Positions 48,123 through 61,754 of a stretch of DNA of 64,000 nt are shown piece by piece. Both the position numbers and the translations under genes were made by a program. The notes beneath the pieces are model-generated. The model was not told the origin of the DNA, did not search any database, and worked only from the letters and a program-made list of their open reading frames with translations. The DNA is from Montifringilla adamsi (Eukaryota > Chordata > Aves > Passeriformes > Passeridae). The DNA is taken from contig JAGGNK010015114.1 of assembly GCA_017590115.1 (NCBI GenBank), positions 1,929,307 to 1,993,306 on the forward strand, read 5' to 3'. Within the stretch, counting starts at the first letter, position 1. Each line of letters begins with the position of its first letter.

Positions 48123-51100
48123 GTAGGCTGGCTTTGTCTTCCTAGCCTTGTGCAGCTGTCAAGATGCTGCAGGGCAAGATTTTGCATATAAATCAATGCT
48201 GCAGGACGATTTTCCTAGAATAATTATGGCTTGTATCCAAATCTCATTTACCTCTTCCCCAAAGAGACAGTAAAAAAGACAGTATCCGGATATGGGGTGG
48301 GGGGGGGAGATAAAGATACCAAATGCAAGGATTTAAACAAATGAAGATAAGCTGATAATAGGATTTACAGAGTGAATTAACCTGCACACCACCAGAACTT
48401 CACTGCCACCAGTTCCTGCTGACAGCACCTCAGGGGATTCCCATGGGAATGCAGTCACTGTGGTCTGCTTCAGGTAATGCTTCCTGTAGTCAAAATTCAC
48501 CAGCTGCTCTGAGCAACTGGGTGTAAAGAGATCACTTCTCTGTCCTAATTTGATGATGTGAATTTCTTAAGGAGGAAAACTCGTTAACTAGTTTTCACAA
48601 TTTACCATTATTGTATTGCCAATTTTCCTAATGAATTACAAAGACCAAGAGCTACGCTGAAAGCCAATTCTCACATAGTAAGGGTGAAGAAAAAAAAAAG
48701 CTCAGTAAAATCTGATTTTCCTCATCATTGGCTCTTTCATATCCCAATAATCCATTTTTGAAACACATTCTAATCTCAGGCACAGTGTGGGCATCCCAGC
48801 ATACCTAGAAAAATCTGTTACTGTGCACCATGCGTGACATTAGAATCTGGCCCTTCCACTGTAGCTGGAACATTTGCATAAAGTTCTTACAACTTTTTAT
48901 AATAGCCATATTTTCTAATATTTGCAACTGTGCACATTTTAGCCTGGACTGCCTTTCATTCCACAGATGGCAATTACGAAAAGCCCTCACATATGGCAAC
49001 TACAAAAATAAATATTTCGGAGACTGCAAATGTACAAATTCCCCACAGAGCTCAGCCCCCCGAACACGGTCCCTTTTCTGAGCACTTGGGTCAGCCTTAG
49101 GCCCTACTCCCGCAGTGAAGTCAACCAGCCATGTCCCAAAGTCACTCGAACCCAAGAGATGTCAATTTCTATGATTTTACACTCATTTATTTCTCCAGCT
49201 TGAGAGTGGATGAACTTTCTGAATGTACTCAGGAAACCCTCTAGGCACATATTTAACTTCATACACAGAATTAGCCCCGGGGAGATCAGTCACATGTGTA
49301 CTTGGACAGATTATCAACGTTTTGTTCAGATTTTTCTTTTCTTCCCCCCAACTAAGTCTGTCCTTGAGTTCATGAGGCACAATACAGGCTGTACCCAGTG
49401 GCCTTTCTGAGCAGCTTTCACTGCTCTTCCAGGAATGCTGAGGAGGTGGCCAAGTTTTGCCCTGCCCCTGGGCTGGCACAGGGGGGCCCTGGCAGGTAGG
49501 AGCAGGTATCCAAACACACACTGGGTATCTTGGGATGTTGGATGCTCTTCACCAGTGAAGCTCCTTACATGTCTTTAAAACAATTTTCAATAACACAGGT
49601 AATTTTTCTTCAGAAAGACATAATCTGTTGTTTGCCAGTTTATTCTTTTAAAATATTCCAGTCAACTTCACTACAGTCTCAAACACCAACTACTTTGTTT
49701 TCCAAGGGCTGCTCAACTTAACATCTGTGTTATTTTTTATTAAACCTAGATATAAAGTATGCATTCTCTTACTTTTAAAAAAAATTACCTATAATTCCTT
49801 AGTCAAAACCCTCCAGTCTAACATCAACTTGTTCAATAGCTACAGAGGCTCTAGAAATATGGCATGGCTTTTCTTTCCATGCATCTGAGATCAGTGCAAC
49901 TTTCTGCATGATTGAATGCATGGGCCATACAATCTGGAAATGTTAAGTACTAGATAAATGCCTATTATTATTTTGCCTCACTGAGATGCTCACAGCACTT
50001 TCATTTTGATTTTTCACCTGTCATTGACTAAACTGTTACCCAATACTGGCCTCAAGATTTATACTAATGTCTGCATAATTATTTTCAGAGCTTCAGATCA
50101 AGCTTCACAACATCTCTGATTTTTTGTAAGAATCCAGCTCCAGGTTTCTTGGAGCCTGCTGGTTTTTTAATAATACAGTAATAACTTCATTTTTTTCATT
50201 TGCTGCATATTCCTCCTAAATATCTCTAAGAGGCAAAACACGTATCATTCCTACAAGGGCATTAATATCCTGGTGTGTTTTTCTGACTTACCTTTCCAAG
50301 TCTGTTGTCTAACTGCATACTATTTATTTGACAAAAATATGTCGAGAAAAGGCTGAGTTCCAGACCCGCACTGGCATAAATCTGCACCATTTCCTTGGAA
50401 GCAGTGACATTCTGCTGATCTCAATTACATCTCCAGCAGGTGATGATTTGGTGTGAATGTGTTAACCCTTGTGCCTGCCTTCAGCACACACCTACGTAAA
50501 AAGAATAAAAGCTGAAGTCTTCTCTAGTTTAGCAGCAGATACTTGACCCCTCCAAGTAACCATCAGCCAAGTGCAGCCATCTCTACTGTTTCTGGCCGTA
50601 GCAGCTCCTGGAATAACTTGAGGAATGCCTCGTTTGCTTTCATCCAGTCACTGCAACAGCTTCTCAGCATGGAGCTTTTTGACTGTACTATTTCTGTCCT
50701 ATTAACTCAACACCCCTCTGAACCTTCAAACCACCTCAGTCCTGCTCGAGGCTAGCAGCCCCCTTTTCAGCTGCTGTTCTCATCAAGGACAGGAAAAGCC
50801 TTCAAATCTCAAACAAAACTAACTTGTCTCGGTAACATCAGGACTTAGTATTTAGTCTAATTTATACCCACTGAAATCTCAGTAAGGCACACAGGATGCA
50901 AATCAACCCACTATCAAGTTTTCATTACATGCCAATGAAATTGACTTTTCTCCATTAACTAAACTGCACAACTCTTTTTTTCTGATAGTACTTTTCTTTA
51001 AGTCTTCAGATGTTCAGTTCCTTTAGCTCCTCAGCATTTTTCCTCTGAAAATAAAGCTTTTGTTCGTAACAATGATACTGCAAATCAGTGTTTCCCAGCA

Positions 51101-53309
51101 CCGCTCTCAACTTCTTTCCCCTTATCTTTCCAATAATTTTCATGCTATTGAAAGCTAACAGCTTTGTTTGCCATCCTGCCTTCTTGTGCTATTATACATC
51201 AGAGCCTTCGCAACAGCTGCTTTGAAACGCTGTACATCATCACTGAGCCACTTTGCTCATTAAAGAAACAATAATTAAGAGCAGTTTGTTTGTTTTCAAG
51301 TAAACAAAAAATTCAATACTAAAAATTTAACCGAGCGACTCATCTGGTTCTATCCATTCATCTCACCTGGCTTCCTTGAAACAAAATAATCCATATACAG
51401 CAGCTGTTCCTAAGGATGGGTCTCTCCTATAAACCAGACCCAAATACAACCTTGCGATAGCTGTGCTTTAAGTACTGCAGTAGTTAACCAGGACAGAGTG
51501 CTCAGTCACTATGGCATTTCCTCTCTCCCCAAGGTTTTCCACGCATCCAGGCAGCACTTCCCAACTCATGTACACTGGGGAAAACTTACATCAGGAGCCT
51601 TTGCAGATAAATGTATGCACAGTGGCAGCAGCATTTTACAGCATCGGTCTGTACAATGTTTAAATCAGACTGAGCACTCAGGGGAGGAACCGTATTTTAC
51701 TCTGGTCCTAAGTGACAGGTAAGGAACAACAGAGTTTTGATTCTATCAAGACTGGGTGTGTAGTGCAAACAACATTGATGAATGTTGTTCTAAAGCCCTG
51801 GTTTAAAAACCTGTCTTCTGAAAGAGTAAAGATCTCCTGTCTAGACGGAAACTCTAATTTTTCTGTCTGGGCAGGAAACCAAATCCTACAGCAGTGAAGA
51901 TTACAAAATAGAAATGAGGGAAAAAAGGAAAAAAGCAGAGAGGAGTAGCAAACATATTAATTTACTTTTTCCCGAGACTGGGGAAAGATAGAGATCTTTC
52001 TAAACACATTTAAAGCATTAAGCACAGAAAAATCAGATCCTGTTGTAACCACAAGGCAGCATCTATGTTTGTGTTCATCACTATCGGTATGTGTGAACCA
52101 AAATCCGACTGCTCCCCAGAGTATCCACCTTTCCTCGCATGACCCCAGAAAAAGAAAAGTTCAGGACAGGGTCATTGTATTCCTGCAAGATGCAAGTCCA
52201 TGAGCCCACTTCCGTGAAACACTTCATTCATCCATTTGTAATTAGGAGTGAGCTCATATTTATATTAGAGGAATTTAAAGACTGGTAAGTGACAAAAATG
52301 CTTTTCTTGTCAAGTGACCAACTGCAGTTGTTCCAGCAATGCTGATAGTGTTGTGTTTGCACAGCTTTCTCTGCACCTGACACCAGGCAGGAGGCTGTCC
52401 CAAGTCATTCCCATCATGGGCTGTCCCATTCGGATTCCTCAGCAGATTCTTCTGGCTGCAATACCTTCTGGGACTGTATAAAGCAAACATTGCTAAAATG
52501 GTCCTGTCATTGTGCAGTTCTCAGCTGAAGTTGCCAGGACAGTGCACAGGTATGGCACAATTCTTCCCTAAAGGATGTGTGCTGTGTGTGTAGCGTCCTG
52601 CACATTCCATCTACCAGTGAAATGAGCAGAGTATTACAGAAGAGCACAGTTGAAACAAGGTCAGGAGGTCAGCTTTCTCCAAGATGCTGCAGTGAAATGG
52701 ACTGTGAAACATCCTGCTGTGTGTGAGAGCAGGAAGAAAGGATATTATAACGGCCATGCTTAATACAAGGTAAAACCAGAATTTTAAACACAGGTTGATG
52801 ATTGCCTTTCTCTGCTGGAATTCAGTACGACTGCAACTTAACATGCATAGCAAAACAACTCCTAGAGCATTTTTCCTGACCTGTAAAGAGTGAATAGGTT
52901 GCCAAAGAGTCTGCCTCCACAAGTCAAGGAGATGAAGGTGTGCATATAAATGCAGCACTCTCAGAACTGTGATGGGCAAAGGGCACAGGGTGAAGGTGGC
53001 AGCAGTTCAAGTCCTAGCATCTCCACGTCTCCATTTTGCACTTGTGTGATGCCCTCTTCGTGCAGTTTTATCCCAGAGTAGGACAGGCTGCTAGTGCAGC
53101 CCTACACTGTATTGGCACCTCTGCATGAACAGGGAAATTACCTCTCTCCTGTGCCTCCATTAACACACAACTGCATCACACATTTCAGTGTCTGTGCAAA
53201 AGCCACAGCAGCAAAGAGTAAACACACAGTACCTAGGGCAGCCAGGATATGGGAGACAAGGAATAAGGACATCTTTCTGACTAATTAAGATGATAGATTT
53301 CAGGCCTTG
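48123..53309. other. Non-coding stretch, no supported gene
   Basis: A run of nine G lies at 48299-48307. A segment at about 50365-50460 (CACTGGCATAAATCTGCACC, then CAGCAGGTGATGATTTGG) recalls a very old sauropsid dispersed repeat, unconfirmed. The 122-codon minus frame at 52611-52979 gives a hydrophobic peptide with no family resemblance. No RNA gene was identified. Confidence 0.45.
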
Positions 53310-53327
53310 TTTTTTTTTTTTTTTTTT
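53310..53327. repeat. Poly-T run (18)
   Basis: Eighteen consecutive T follow CAGGCCTTG. Read on the minus strand it is a poly-A, but no AATAAA or recognisable transcript precedes it. Confidence 0.85.
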
Positions 53328-53550
53328 GAGGATGCTCTAATGCTAGCTAGCTCTCTATCCTTAAGAAGCACAGGGAAAGGGCATCCACATCCAACTCTGA
53401 TATTACCCTTTAATTCCATGTCAGAAGCTTTGTTTCCTGCAAACTCTTGAAGAAGAAATACTTGACCCTAAACAAAAAGTTCCAACAGGTATTTTTTGTG
53501 CTAAAAATAGATTTGGAAAATTTCCCAAACTAGGCCCCTTGCCTAAGCTC

Positions 53551-53588
53551 TTTTTTTCTTTCTTTTTTTTTTTTTTTTTTTTTTTTTT
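53551..53588. repeat. T-rich tract with a 26-base pure T run
   Basis: TTTTTTTCTTTC precedes an uninterrupted T run at 53563-53588. It lies 220 bp from the previous poly-T. The lysine-rich minus-strand frame across it (53421-53813) is an artefact of this homopolymer. Confidence 0.88.
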
Positions 53589-55139
53589 GAGTGAAGGTAT
53601 TTTTGTACACAGTGTAACAGAATTCTTCACAGTCCTTCCAAGACAGATCAACGTGTAATAGTTCCGGTCTGACAAGCAGTAACACATGGCCAATAGATTA
53701 ATGTTAATCGTTTGTAATTTAGAAGTTCTGCTACAAAATAGGAATGTTTGTTTCCTATTTGGGTAGGAGGGGCAGACAGCAGATTTCCAGACAAACAGGA
53801 AACTGTTGCTCAAACCTTAGGTCTTTGATCTCTCCTCATTACAGAGTATGCTCTCTTCTGGCTTTTCCAAGACTCCTCTGGCTGGCTGTGCAGGCAGGAG
53901 CCCAGCTACAGTAGCACAACATTGAGAAGACAGAAATGATGGTATTTAGATAGGGAGGGGTGCTTCAAAAGCACTTCCATGACATCTCCATCTGTATAGG
54001 ACACCTGCAAGAGAATCAGGATGAGCTGGAGTCCTGGACTCCAGCTGGACTCTTTGAGGCTATTGGATGTCCAAACAGGAAGATCTGTACAAACAGAAAA
54101 TCCACTCAACACCTCAATAGCCACACTTGCCTACAGCACCTGGTCACAGTAAACTATCTCTTTGTGAGCTGCAGCCTCAAAGTCAACAGATTAATACTTG
54201 GGAATAAAGCCACAGTTGACTGAAGTAGTCCAATTATTATGAGAAGCAGCAGCCCATCTGCTCACTAGGCATGGAAACACATCCCTTTGCATACCTCACT
54301 GCTCCCAGGGAAATCAACAGCTCTGGCCTCAGCACCAGAGCACCACAACCTGCTGGAGTGCTTGGCAAAGGAAAGAGCACAGCCAATGGCAGCAAGCTCA
54401 CTGCAGCATTGCCACAAAACTAAAAGGTGCCCCTTGGAGAAGAATAATTTTTTCCTTTCCATTCCAGGCAGAAAGGTCCCTGCTAGAGCAGCACAGCTCC
54501 TACAGAGGCAGAGGACCTGGAGTGAGGGCAGGAGCTGTTTACCCCATTGTGCAGGCTGCCAGTTGCAGGTCATGCAGCTTTCCACAGCTCACCAGATTCA
54601 AGCCAGGAGGGAGTTCATTGCCCTATACAGAGGGCCTTCCAAGCACAGCTATCCAGGGGAACCTGAACTGTGACTGAGTCCACAGGCCACTGGGCTTTAG
54701 AGAAAGGCAGTGCAATAATCCTACACCTACAAATGAGAAAGAGATGGCTCAAATGAGTCAGGCAGCTCAGAAAGGCACCGCTGCTCTCGTCAGCCAAACA
54801 CTCCAGTTATGTAAAAGGCTACAGCACAAATATAATTCTGATTTCAATCTGTGTACAGTAGGAGAGTTTGGTTTTTGTCAGCCACTGCTGTCATGTATCA
54901 CTGACAACATTACTCTGCTGTCTTGGCCAGCCCAAAGGTCCTGCAGCTCAGCACACGATTTCTGACAGTGATGGTTTAGGAGAAGAATATCAACCACTGC
55001 AAGACTATTTCATCTCTCCTTCAGCAAACCCTTCAAACAACCTGAGCCAGATGTGCTATCTTCACATTTTACAGCCTCTTACAGGACTTCCTTTCATGAA
55101 CTTGCCTTTATAATAATGTATTTAATCCAGCTACACTTT
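53589..55139. other. Non-coding stretch, no supported gene
   Basis: Antisense open frames at 54265-54585 and 54287-54673 overlap each other and neither is recognisable. No repeats could be named. Confidence 0.45.
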
Positions 55140-55500
55140 TGGTATCCACAACATTTCTGAGCAACAAATCACACAGTTTAATAATGAGTCTGGGGAAAAA
55201 AGACTACTTCTGTTTTAAAACCCTGTTCCCAGTATTATCCCCACTACAAAAAGCATTTACTAATCCTTCCCTTCTCACTATTTTCTACTTATTATTTTAC
55301 AGACTCTCTATTTCATACCACTACAGTTTTCTCTCCTCTAAGATGAAGACTCATCTTTGTCATTCCCTGTATGGAACAGCTTCAAAAATGCAATAAGCCT
55401 TGTTGGGCTCCTCATCTATCTTTCTGAGAGGACAGAGGTGCCAGAACTGCATCTGAGATGTGGATTCTGAGCACTGGAGTGATGCAGTCACACAATTAAC
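55140..55500 (-). mobile_element. Old CR1/L3-like LINE fragment
   Basis: The plus-strand text GAGCAACAAATCACACAGTT, then AAAAAAGACTACTTCTGTTTT, later CTGTATGGAACAGCTT and finally GAGGTGCCAGAACTGCAT parallels in order the antisense strand of an old CR1/L3-type LINE 3' region widely seen in birds and turtles (CACAGCTTAATTATG... , ...GAAAAAGTACTTCCTTTTGTTT..., ...CCAGAACTG.A). Divergence is high, and no coding frame survives. The element would therefore lie on the minus strand. Assigned from remembered motif order only. Confidence 0.48.
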
Positions 55501-58500
55501 CAAAACTACCTGGAAGTAATAACTACCACTTCAGTGCCCTTCATGTTACATGTACAGATCAGCAGTGGCTTCTACAATGTACAGTAATTTCCATTTTCAA
55601 CACTTCATTTATCATTTGATCCCTTAACCACCTGATATTTAGAGATTCCTCTTCACAGCCACTTTAACTTTTATTACCACAAACAATGCTCTGACTTAAG
55701 CAAATACCTCCTCATTCCTGACACACTTGCCTGAGACCATGAGTAGGTGATGAGATCTCCCTGGGACATGCCAGTGATCTCCGTCCTCAGTGAAAATTAA
55801 CTATTTAGTCCTTTTTTGTTGTTTTAGATTTTTTATCAGACTTCGAGTCATGTTTTCTTTGTATCCTTGGACATTTTTGTTCTTCTAAAGGCACTCAGCA
55901 AAGAGACCTCATTTCAACTTTGTGGAAGTCCACACAGTTCCATACCTTAAGGCATTTTCTAACATTTTGTGCATTTAGGCACCAGATTTTCTCTTAGATA
56001 ATCTCACACTCGACATATGTATAAGCTACAGGTTGAAAACACTGACTGTGGACATACTTTAAAGAAGACAGAAGTATTAGACCTGATTTTCATCAATTAC
56101 AACACTGTAATATGATACATCTACTCAAGGTAGACAGAAAAAGAAATCAGCTACTTACCTGGTCACCTTGAGAGAAAATACAGCCATTTTAATTGAAAAA
56201 TAATCTGTACTGCACCTTAATAATGCCAGGGGTTGCAATTTTTTTTTCAAAGAGGAGCATGACAGGCTTCCTTACTGTAACATGAATTTACCTATAATGT
56301 CAATTAAGACCTGATGAGGTTCTTGAACAGAAAATAATTTACTTCCTTGAATGCTCACAGCAAAACACTCTCTCCCTCAAGTAAAATCAGTTTTTCTTCA
56401 TTTTTTCCCCTCCCTTACAACAAATACCCTTTAAAACCTCCCACAACAGGAAAGAGAACACAGAAATTAAATGGCAGCCATAGCTTCTAGGAGCTCTTGA
56501 GGCAGAACCTTCTTTCACAAAGAAGGAAAATTACACAGCAATACAGAAGAATATGGGAAAGAAATATCCTCAAACTCACTGGAAAAACAAAGTATTTTCC
56601 ACTTAAAAAACAAGGGAGATGAAATAGACAAAATCTCAAGAGAAAGCAAAAAACCTGCAGGAGCAAAATATGTAAGATCTGGCAGTCTTTGAACGAATAT
56701 GAGTAGACAGTAAGACAAGATACTATCTAAAACACTCCCCTGGCCAGTGTGAGCCCGTTTCTAGACACAGATAATAGAGCTGGAGTCTAACTCTGGCAAC
56801 ACTTCCATGCTTTGTCATGCCAACAGTATAATGGAAAAGGAAACATTGATGGGTGGAGCTGCACATGACTTGCCATGAGATCTGAATGGTGTTACAGGAC
56901 CGTGAATGGCTTCTCAGTAGCTCTGCTTTGTAACTAGACTCAGCGTCATTTTGAACCATTCAGAGCCACAGTGTGCAGATGGAAATGGCTCTCACACCCC
57001 TCTTTACTTTACTTTGTGCCTCAGACACTGCTGTGCCATGGCACAATGTCTATCCCGGGTGCTGCAAACAAACCAGTGAAATTCCCAGGCAATGAAGTCC
57101 CCCTTCAGCTTTAGTTGTGTAAATGCTGTACTCCACTCTGCATGGCAGTCCCCACAGGCAGGCAAATTCTACTGAGCTGGGCTCTCAGTGCAGCCAAGTG
57201 AGGGCCCAGTAAAATGCTGTAGGTCCTTATTCAGCTATCGTGAGTGGTGTCCTCAAGTGTCCCTTGGAACTACAGGACAGTGCTTTCCCTAGACAAAAAC
57301 TGCAGTCACTTTGACACTTGCTGCCAAGGTTGTAAAAGGCAGCAAGCAATTGCTGCTAAAATGCCCAGATCCTGAGAAGTGTGCAGAGCAACAGTGCTGC
57401 TTAAAGCCATTGACTGTGTGCAACTTTCCTGATATTAGCCAAGATGACCAAGTCAGCTGGCAGATCCCAGCACATTTTTGATATTAAAGTGGTGGGAAAC
57501 TACTTAAACACCCATGCATTCATTACGAAAACATCTTTTTTGGCATTTACTTCCAATTAACGCTTGTGCCTTAGCACAGCCAATTTTCCTCATTATATTC
57601 AAACGTTATGGTTGTGTGAACGACCAAACATGATTATGGAAATGTTGGCTCCCATTCCCCGAAATGGGTATTTGTAAGGAGGCTGTCAATTGGAAATATT
57701 TGGAAATCCATCAGGAGTTTAAGCACATTTTAAGAGGCCATCTGTGTACAAGAGGCAATCACACCAACAGCGTTCTCGTGCTGGGCATGGCAGCAGAGGT
57801 GCAGTTGGTGACACTGGGCTGCAATCAGAGCGTCTCCTTCAGCTGTGCTGTGCCACTGCCAGGCCACACTGCGCAGGCAGCAAAGACATGAACAGCCAGG
57901 GACAACTGCAAACTGAAAGCTAAATCATGAGGCTGCATCACCATCAGCTGCATATCAAGAAGGGAGTAATTTGCTTTCAGAAGCCAAAAGGCTAAATACA
58001 AGACCTGTTATTAAAGAGCGTTCACAGTACAAAACCAAAAGCTTTCCTGGCACTGGCACAACTGGAATCACAGCCACGTCTATCATCCAAGTGGTTTGCT
58101 TTAGAAATGAATTCCATAAATTTTCAAACAGCTGCACAGGACTTGGTTTCAAAATCTATTAAGGTAAATAAAGCATGAACCCTGCCTGTCTCCTTATCTA
58201 GTTGGACTTCACTGTTTTAAGCTAGCTACTGGATTTATTTGTACTGCTGGATTTGATTTTCAGCGTTATTCCCATTAAACACGTGGGTTACAAACATTTC
58301 ACTGTAAGAGACAGAAGGCTGGGTTCAAAGCTTTTCAGACGTTTTAGGCAGCATTCCTCTCGGCTCAGCAGCAGCATCCTTGCAGCCACTCTCCCAGCTA
58401 ACTGCCACGGGCTGAGCTGCCCACGGGGTCTGGGGCGTTCGGGAACAGAGCCCCCCGTGCCCGGAGCAGCTCTGTCTGCAGCACGGGAGCGCTTCCCACG

Positions 58501-58747
58501 GGGCTGCTGGCTGCAGGGGAGCACCGCGCTACTCCAGCAGCCTCGCTACTCCAGCCACAGTAAACTCGTACGTGGAATTAAGCAGCGCTAGATGAATCTT
58601 GAGACCTGAGCATTTGGGTTTTTTCTTATGGGATTTGTTCTATGCTCAGCCTCTGCCAGAAGGAATGCTGCCTGTAAGGGTGTGAACAACAGGAACAAGA
58701 GAAAAACAAACAGGGAGAAAGCAAACCTATTTGAAGTTTGTTGAGTG
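55501..58747. other. Non-coding stretch, no supported gene
   Basis: Unique sequence. A strong minus-strand donor consensus (CCAG|GTAAGTAG) lies at 56158-56157, just after a short frame opening ATGGCTGTATTTTC, and is noted as an observation. A GC-richer stretch at 58360-58570 has some CpG but no recognisable protein in the 112-codon frame over it. Confidence 0.42.
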
Positions 58748-58850
58748 CTTTTTTTTGGTGACTTTTAAAATTACTATTATGTTTTTTTAATTTTTAATTT
58801 ATTTTATTAATTTTTTAATTATTTTAAAAATTATTTGTTATTTGTGATTA
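58748..58850. repeat. Low-complexity AT-rich tract
   Basis: About 100 bases composed almost only of A and T (T-runs mixed with TTAATT and TTATTTT). It is a likely easily unwound region or degenerate simple repeat, with no other function evident. Confidence 0.75.
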
Positions 58851-61754
58851 TCTTCAAAGTCTGCTTATTTACAACACACAACAGCATTAGCTTGCAAAAA
58901 TAGTACCTGAAATCTGACTCTAAACAGTTAGATTTGTGACTATCAGACAATGAAAAATCCAACTGCTCAAATTTTAAAGCTATTTTTACAATATTGAAAA
59001 TTGCAACTATTTTTAACACTCATTTCAAACAGATCAAGTATTTCCATTTCCAAATGTGCAATTAAAGCAGTCAAAACCAAAGCTAAAATCCAAGAAATAC
59101 TCACAGGGCATGTTATGGGGTCTCAGTGCAGCCAGTTTGGTACCCAATGGTTGATACTTTTCATGATTTCTCAATAATTTTACATTCATAACTTAGTTTC
59201 AAATTTTAATGTCTGTGAGACCAGACATTTTTCTGAAATGCCTAAAGAAAGCATAAAAAAAATTAAAGTTCAAAAGAACAGACATAGGAAATCAGACTGA
59301 TTTGTATATCCAAACAAACTGTAAGACTTGAAACACTTGAGGGGAACAGAGGGATTCCTTCCAGGTGTTCATTGAGCAGATACTAATTTAGAAACATGTA
59401 TACAGCTGTATGTGACGGTACATGCCCTAGCCAGCTGCTTCACACTTAACAAAAAAAGCAAACACAAAATTCCAGTGTGGTCTAAGAAAGATGGGTAGAA
59501 ACAAGCAAGAGACAGATGTATAAACACAGAGGCCATGTTTGTAAGAACTCATGAATGCCAAATTAGATTGAGGAACACGAGAAGGTCTGTGTCAGCAACA
59601 ACAGTGAGACTTTTGAATCCAACTGGTTTCTTTCCACTAACAAACTCTTACTGAACCAACCACCAGGCTGTTCTCGGGTATTTTTGGTTGACTGAGCACC
59701 AGAAATTATTTTTGAATGGGACAGTGACTGATTACGAGTGACAGATGTTCAACCCTGTGTACTAAAATACGTGTCCCTGTAAGCTGTTTCCTGATGTACG
59801 ACCCACAGTCCACTGAGGCAAGCAGGAGGGCACACGGGTGGCAAACCTCACCAGAAATCCCAGACTGAACTGTATTTGAATGAACCGTGTTCTGCAGGAT
59901 TTTATTATTTCTCATCAAGATCAAAGTTACTTCTTCTGAAAATAGAAAATTGGTGCTTTCTGTCTGACAGTACAAACCTCCTGTTACCGACAATGACTTT
60001 GGGACTCTGGAATTAACCCCTCTTCTGTGGTTTTCTTCCAGGAGAGTGATCCTCAATACAAATATGCAGGCAATAAGCTCTACTCAGCACAAGTACTGTT
60101 CTGTGCTGTTCTTTCACATCAGGTAGGCATACCCAGAATGACACAGCTGATGCAATCTGAAGGGTTTCGCAAAGAAGCTGTTTAACAGCACAACATACTT
60201 AAGAGAAAACATAGGAGAGCCACTTGCTGAGGTGCTCTTCTGTGTAACAGGCAGATAACCAAAGACACTATGAAAGTCAAGAACATATCAAACACATCAG
60301 TGTGTGTGAAGAGGTCTGCCTGGGATTCTTCAGCCCCGCTTCTGCCATAAAAATTAGCACTGTTTTGTGGAAAGTGAATCTAGCAGATACATGCTTTCGG
60401 CCTGCAAAGCAACTGCTAGAAACAGGGGGCAAAAGTTTGCTGCTTTGGTCAGTCTGTACTCCAGTAAGGAAACAAGCAGCAGCCCACTTGCCAGCACTGA
60501 CACCATGGATTGAGAAAGGCTGCCCATCCGACTGGGAAACTAAAAACTCCAAAGTGCGAAGAATATCCTGCACTGCTCAACAGATGCAACAACAGCAGCT
60601 CCCAGGGGGCTGATGCTGTCAGCACAATGCCCAGCAGCCAACACCTCCAGGCCAGCAGCCCCTCTTGGGTGGAAGGAGGATTCCGACCCCAGCTGGAAAT
60701 GTGTTCATGAGAAATTCTCCCCACAAGAGGTAACTACACTCTCAGGTCAGGAACCTTAGTTACAAGTTGCAGCCTACAGTGCTGGATAATTCACCTCCCA
60801 GGAACAGAGCCAGCTTTGTGCAAAGTTGCTGCAACAGAGAAGAATGCTGATGGGTGCAGAAAAGCTCTCTGGGGAAGTCAAAAGGATTTATATAAAACAT
60901 AGGATGGAAGCTAGAAATAATCAAATAGGAAACAGCAAAGAAAAGCAACAGTTCTACGTAAAAGAAATAGCTCTACAGAGATTGAATATAACTTATGCAT
61001 GTTTTTCTGCAGCCATGTAAGCAGTAAGATGGGGAACCTGCTTGCCTGCCTTGCTGCCCTACACACTTTGAACTTACAACATGAAAGATGGGGATAATAA
61101 ACATACAGGATGCCTAGTGGAAAAGAAAACAATCAGAGCCCCCGGAACATGAAAATCAAAGAATATATCAAAGGTGCAGTAAGCTGTACCAAGCAGTAAG
61201 TGGAATCATGTGTTAAAGAGTACTTTAAAACTAACTGGCCAAGCCCTCTAATCAGTCTAATAAGCTGTGGTCCCATGAAACTGATGTTCTGGGCAAGAAG
61301 AAGAAAAATACCATTACTGTCATATTTCAGCTGTGCTGGTGTGCTCTCACTGCCCGTGTGCTGTCACCGGGCTGTGGCACACAGCACCGGAGGGGCTGTG
61401 CCTGCTCCTGGGGCTCTGCCCCTGACAGCACTGGGAACAGCAGCTTCCAGACTGCTCCAGACAGAAACATCCATTTTAACCCCTTCAGCTGAAAAGCCTC
61501 AAGCTGCCTATTCTGAAAAATCGTCATGGAAATTGCATGAAATATAGGGGGCCCTGAAAGGAGAATGGGGCTTCCCAGTGGCACTGCTGGAAAAGCAGGA
61601 ACTGCCGGTACTGCCCCAGCTCATGTGGAGGCTTCACTGCACACAGAAGCCTCACTGGAGACACGCAGAACTGGGGCAAAGCTCTGTTATCCTCCACTGA
61701 AATTTCGTGGAAAAATTATCCACAGCAATAGGGCGAGTCCCTCACAAAAGATAA
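58851..61754. other. Non-coding stretch, no supported gene
   Basis: No recognisable gene. Frames at 59706-60056, 60277-60613 and 61200-61547 overlap antisense frames and give unrecognisable peptides. No named repeat. Confidence 0.45.

Noticed and set aside
53421..53813. 130-codon minus frame with a lysine-rich stretch
   Set aside because: The lysines come from translating a poly-T tract. The frame is not conserved-looking on either side.
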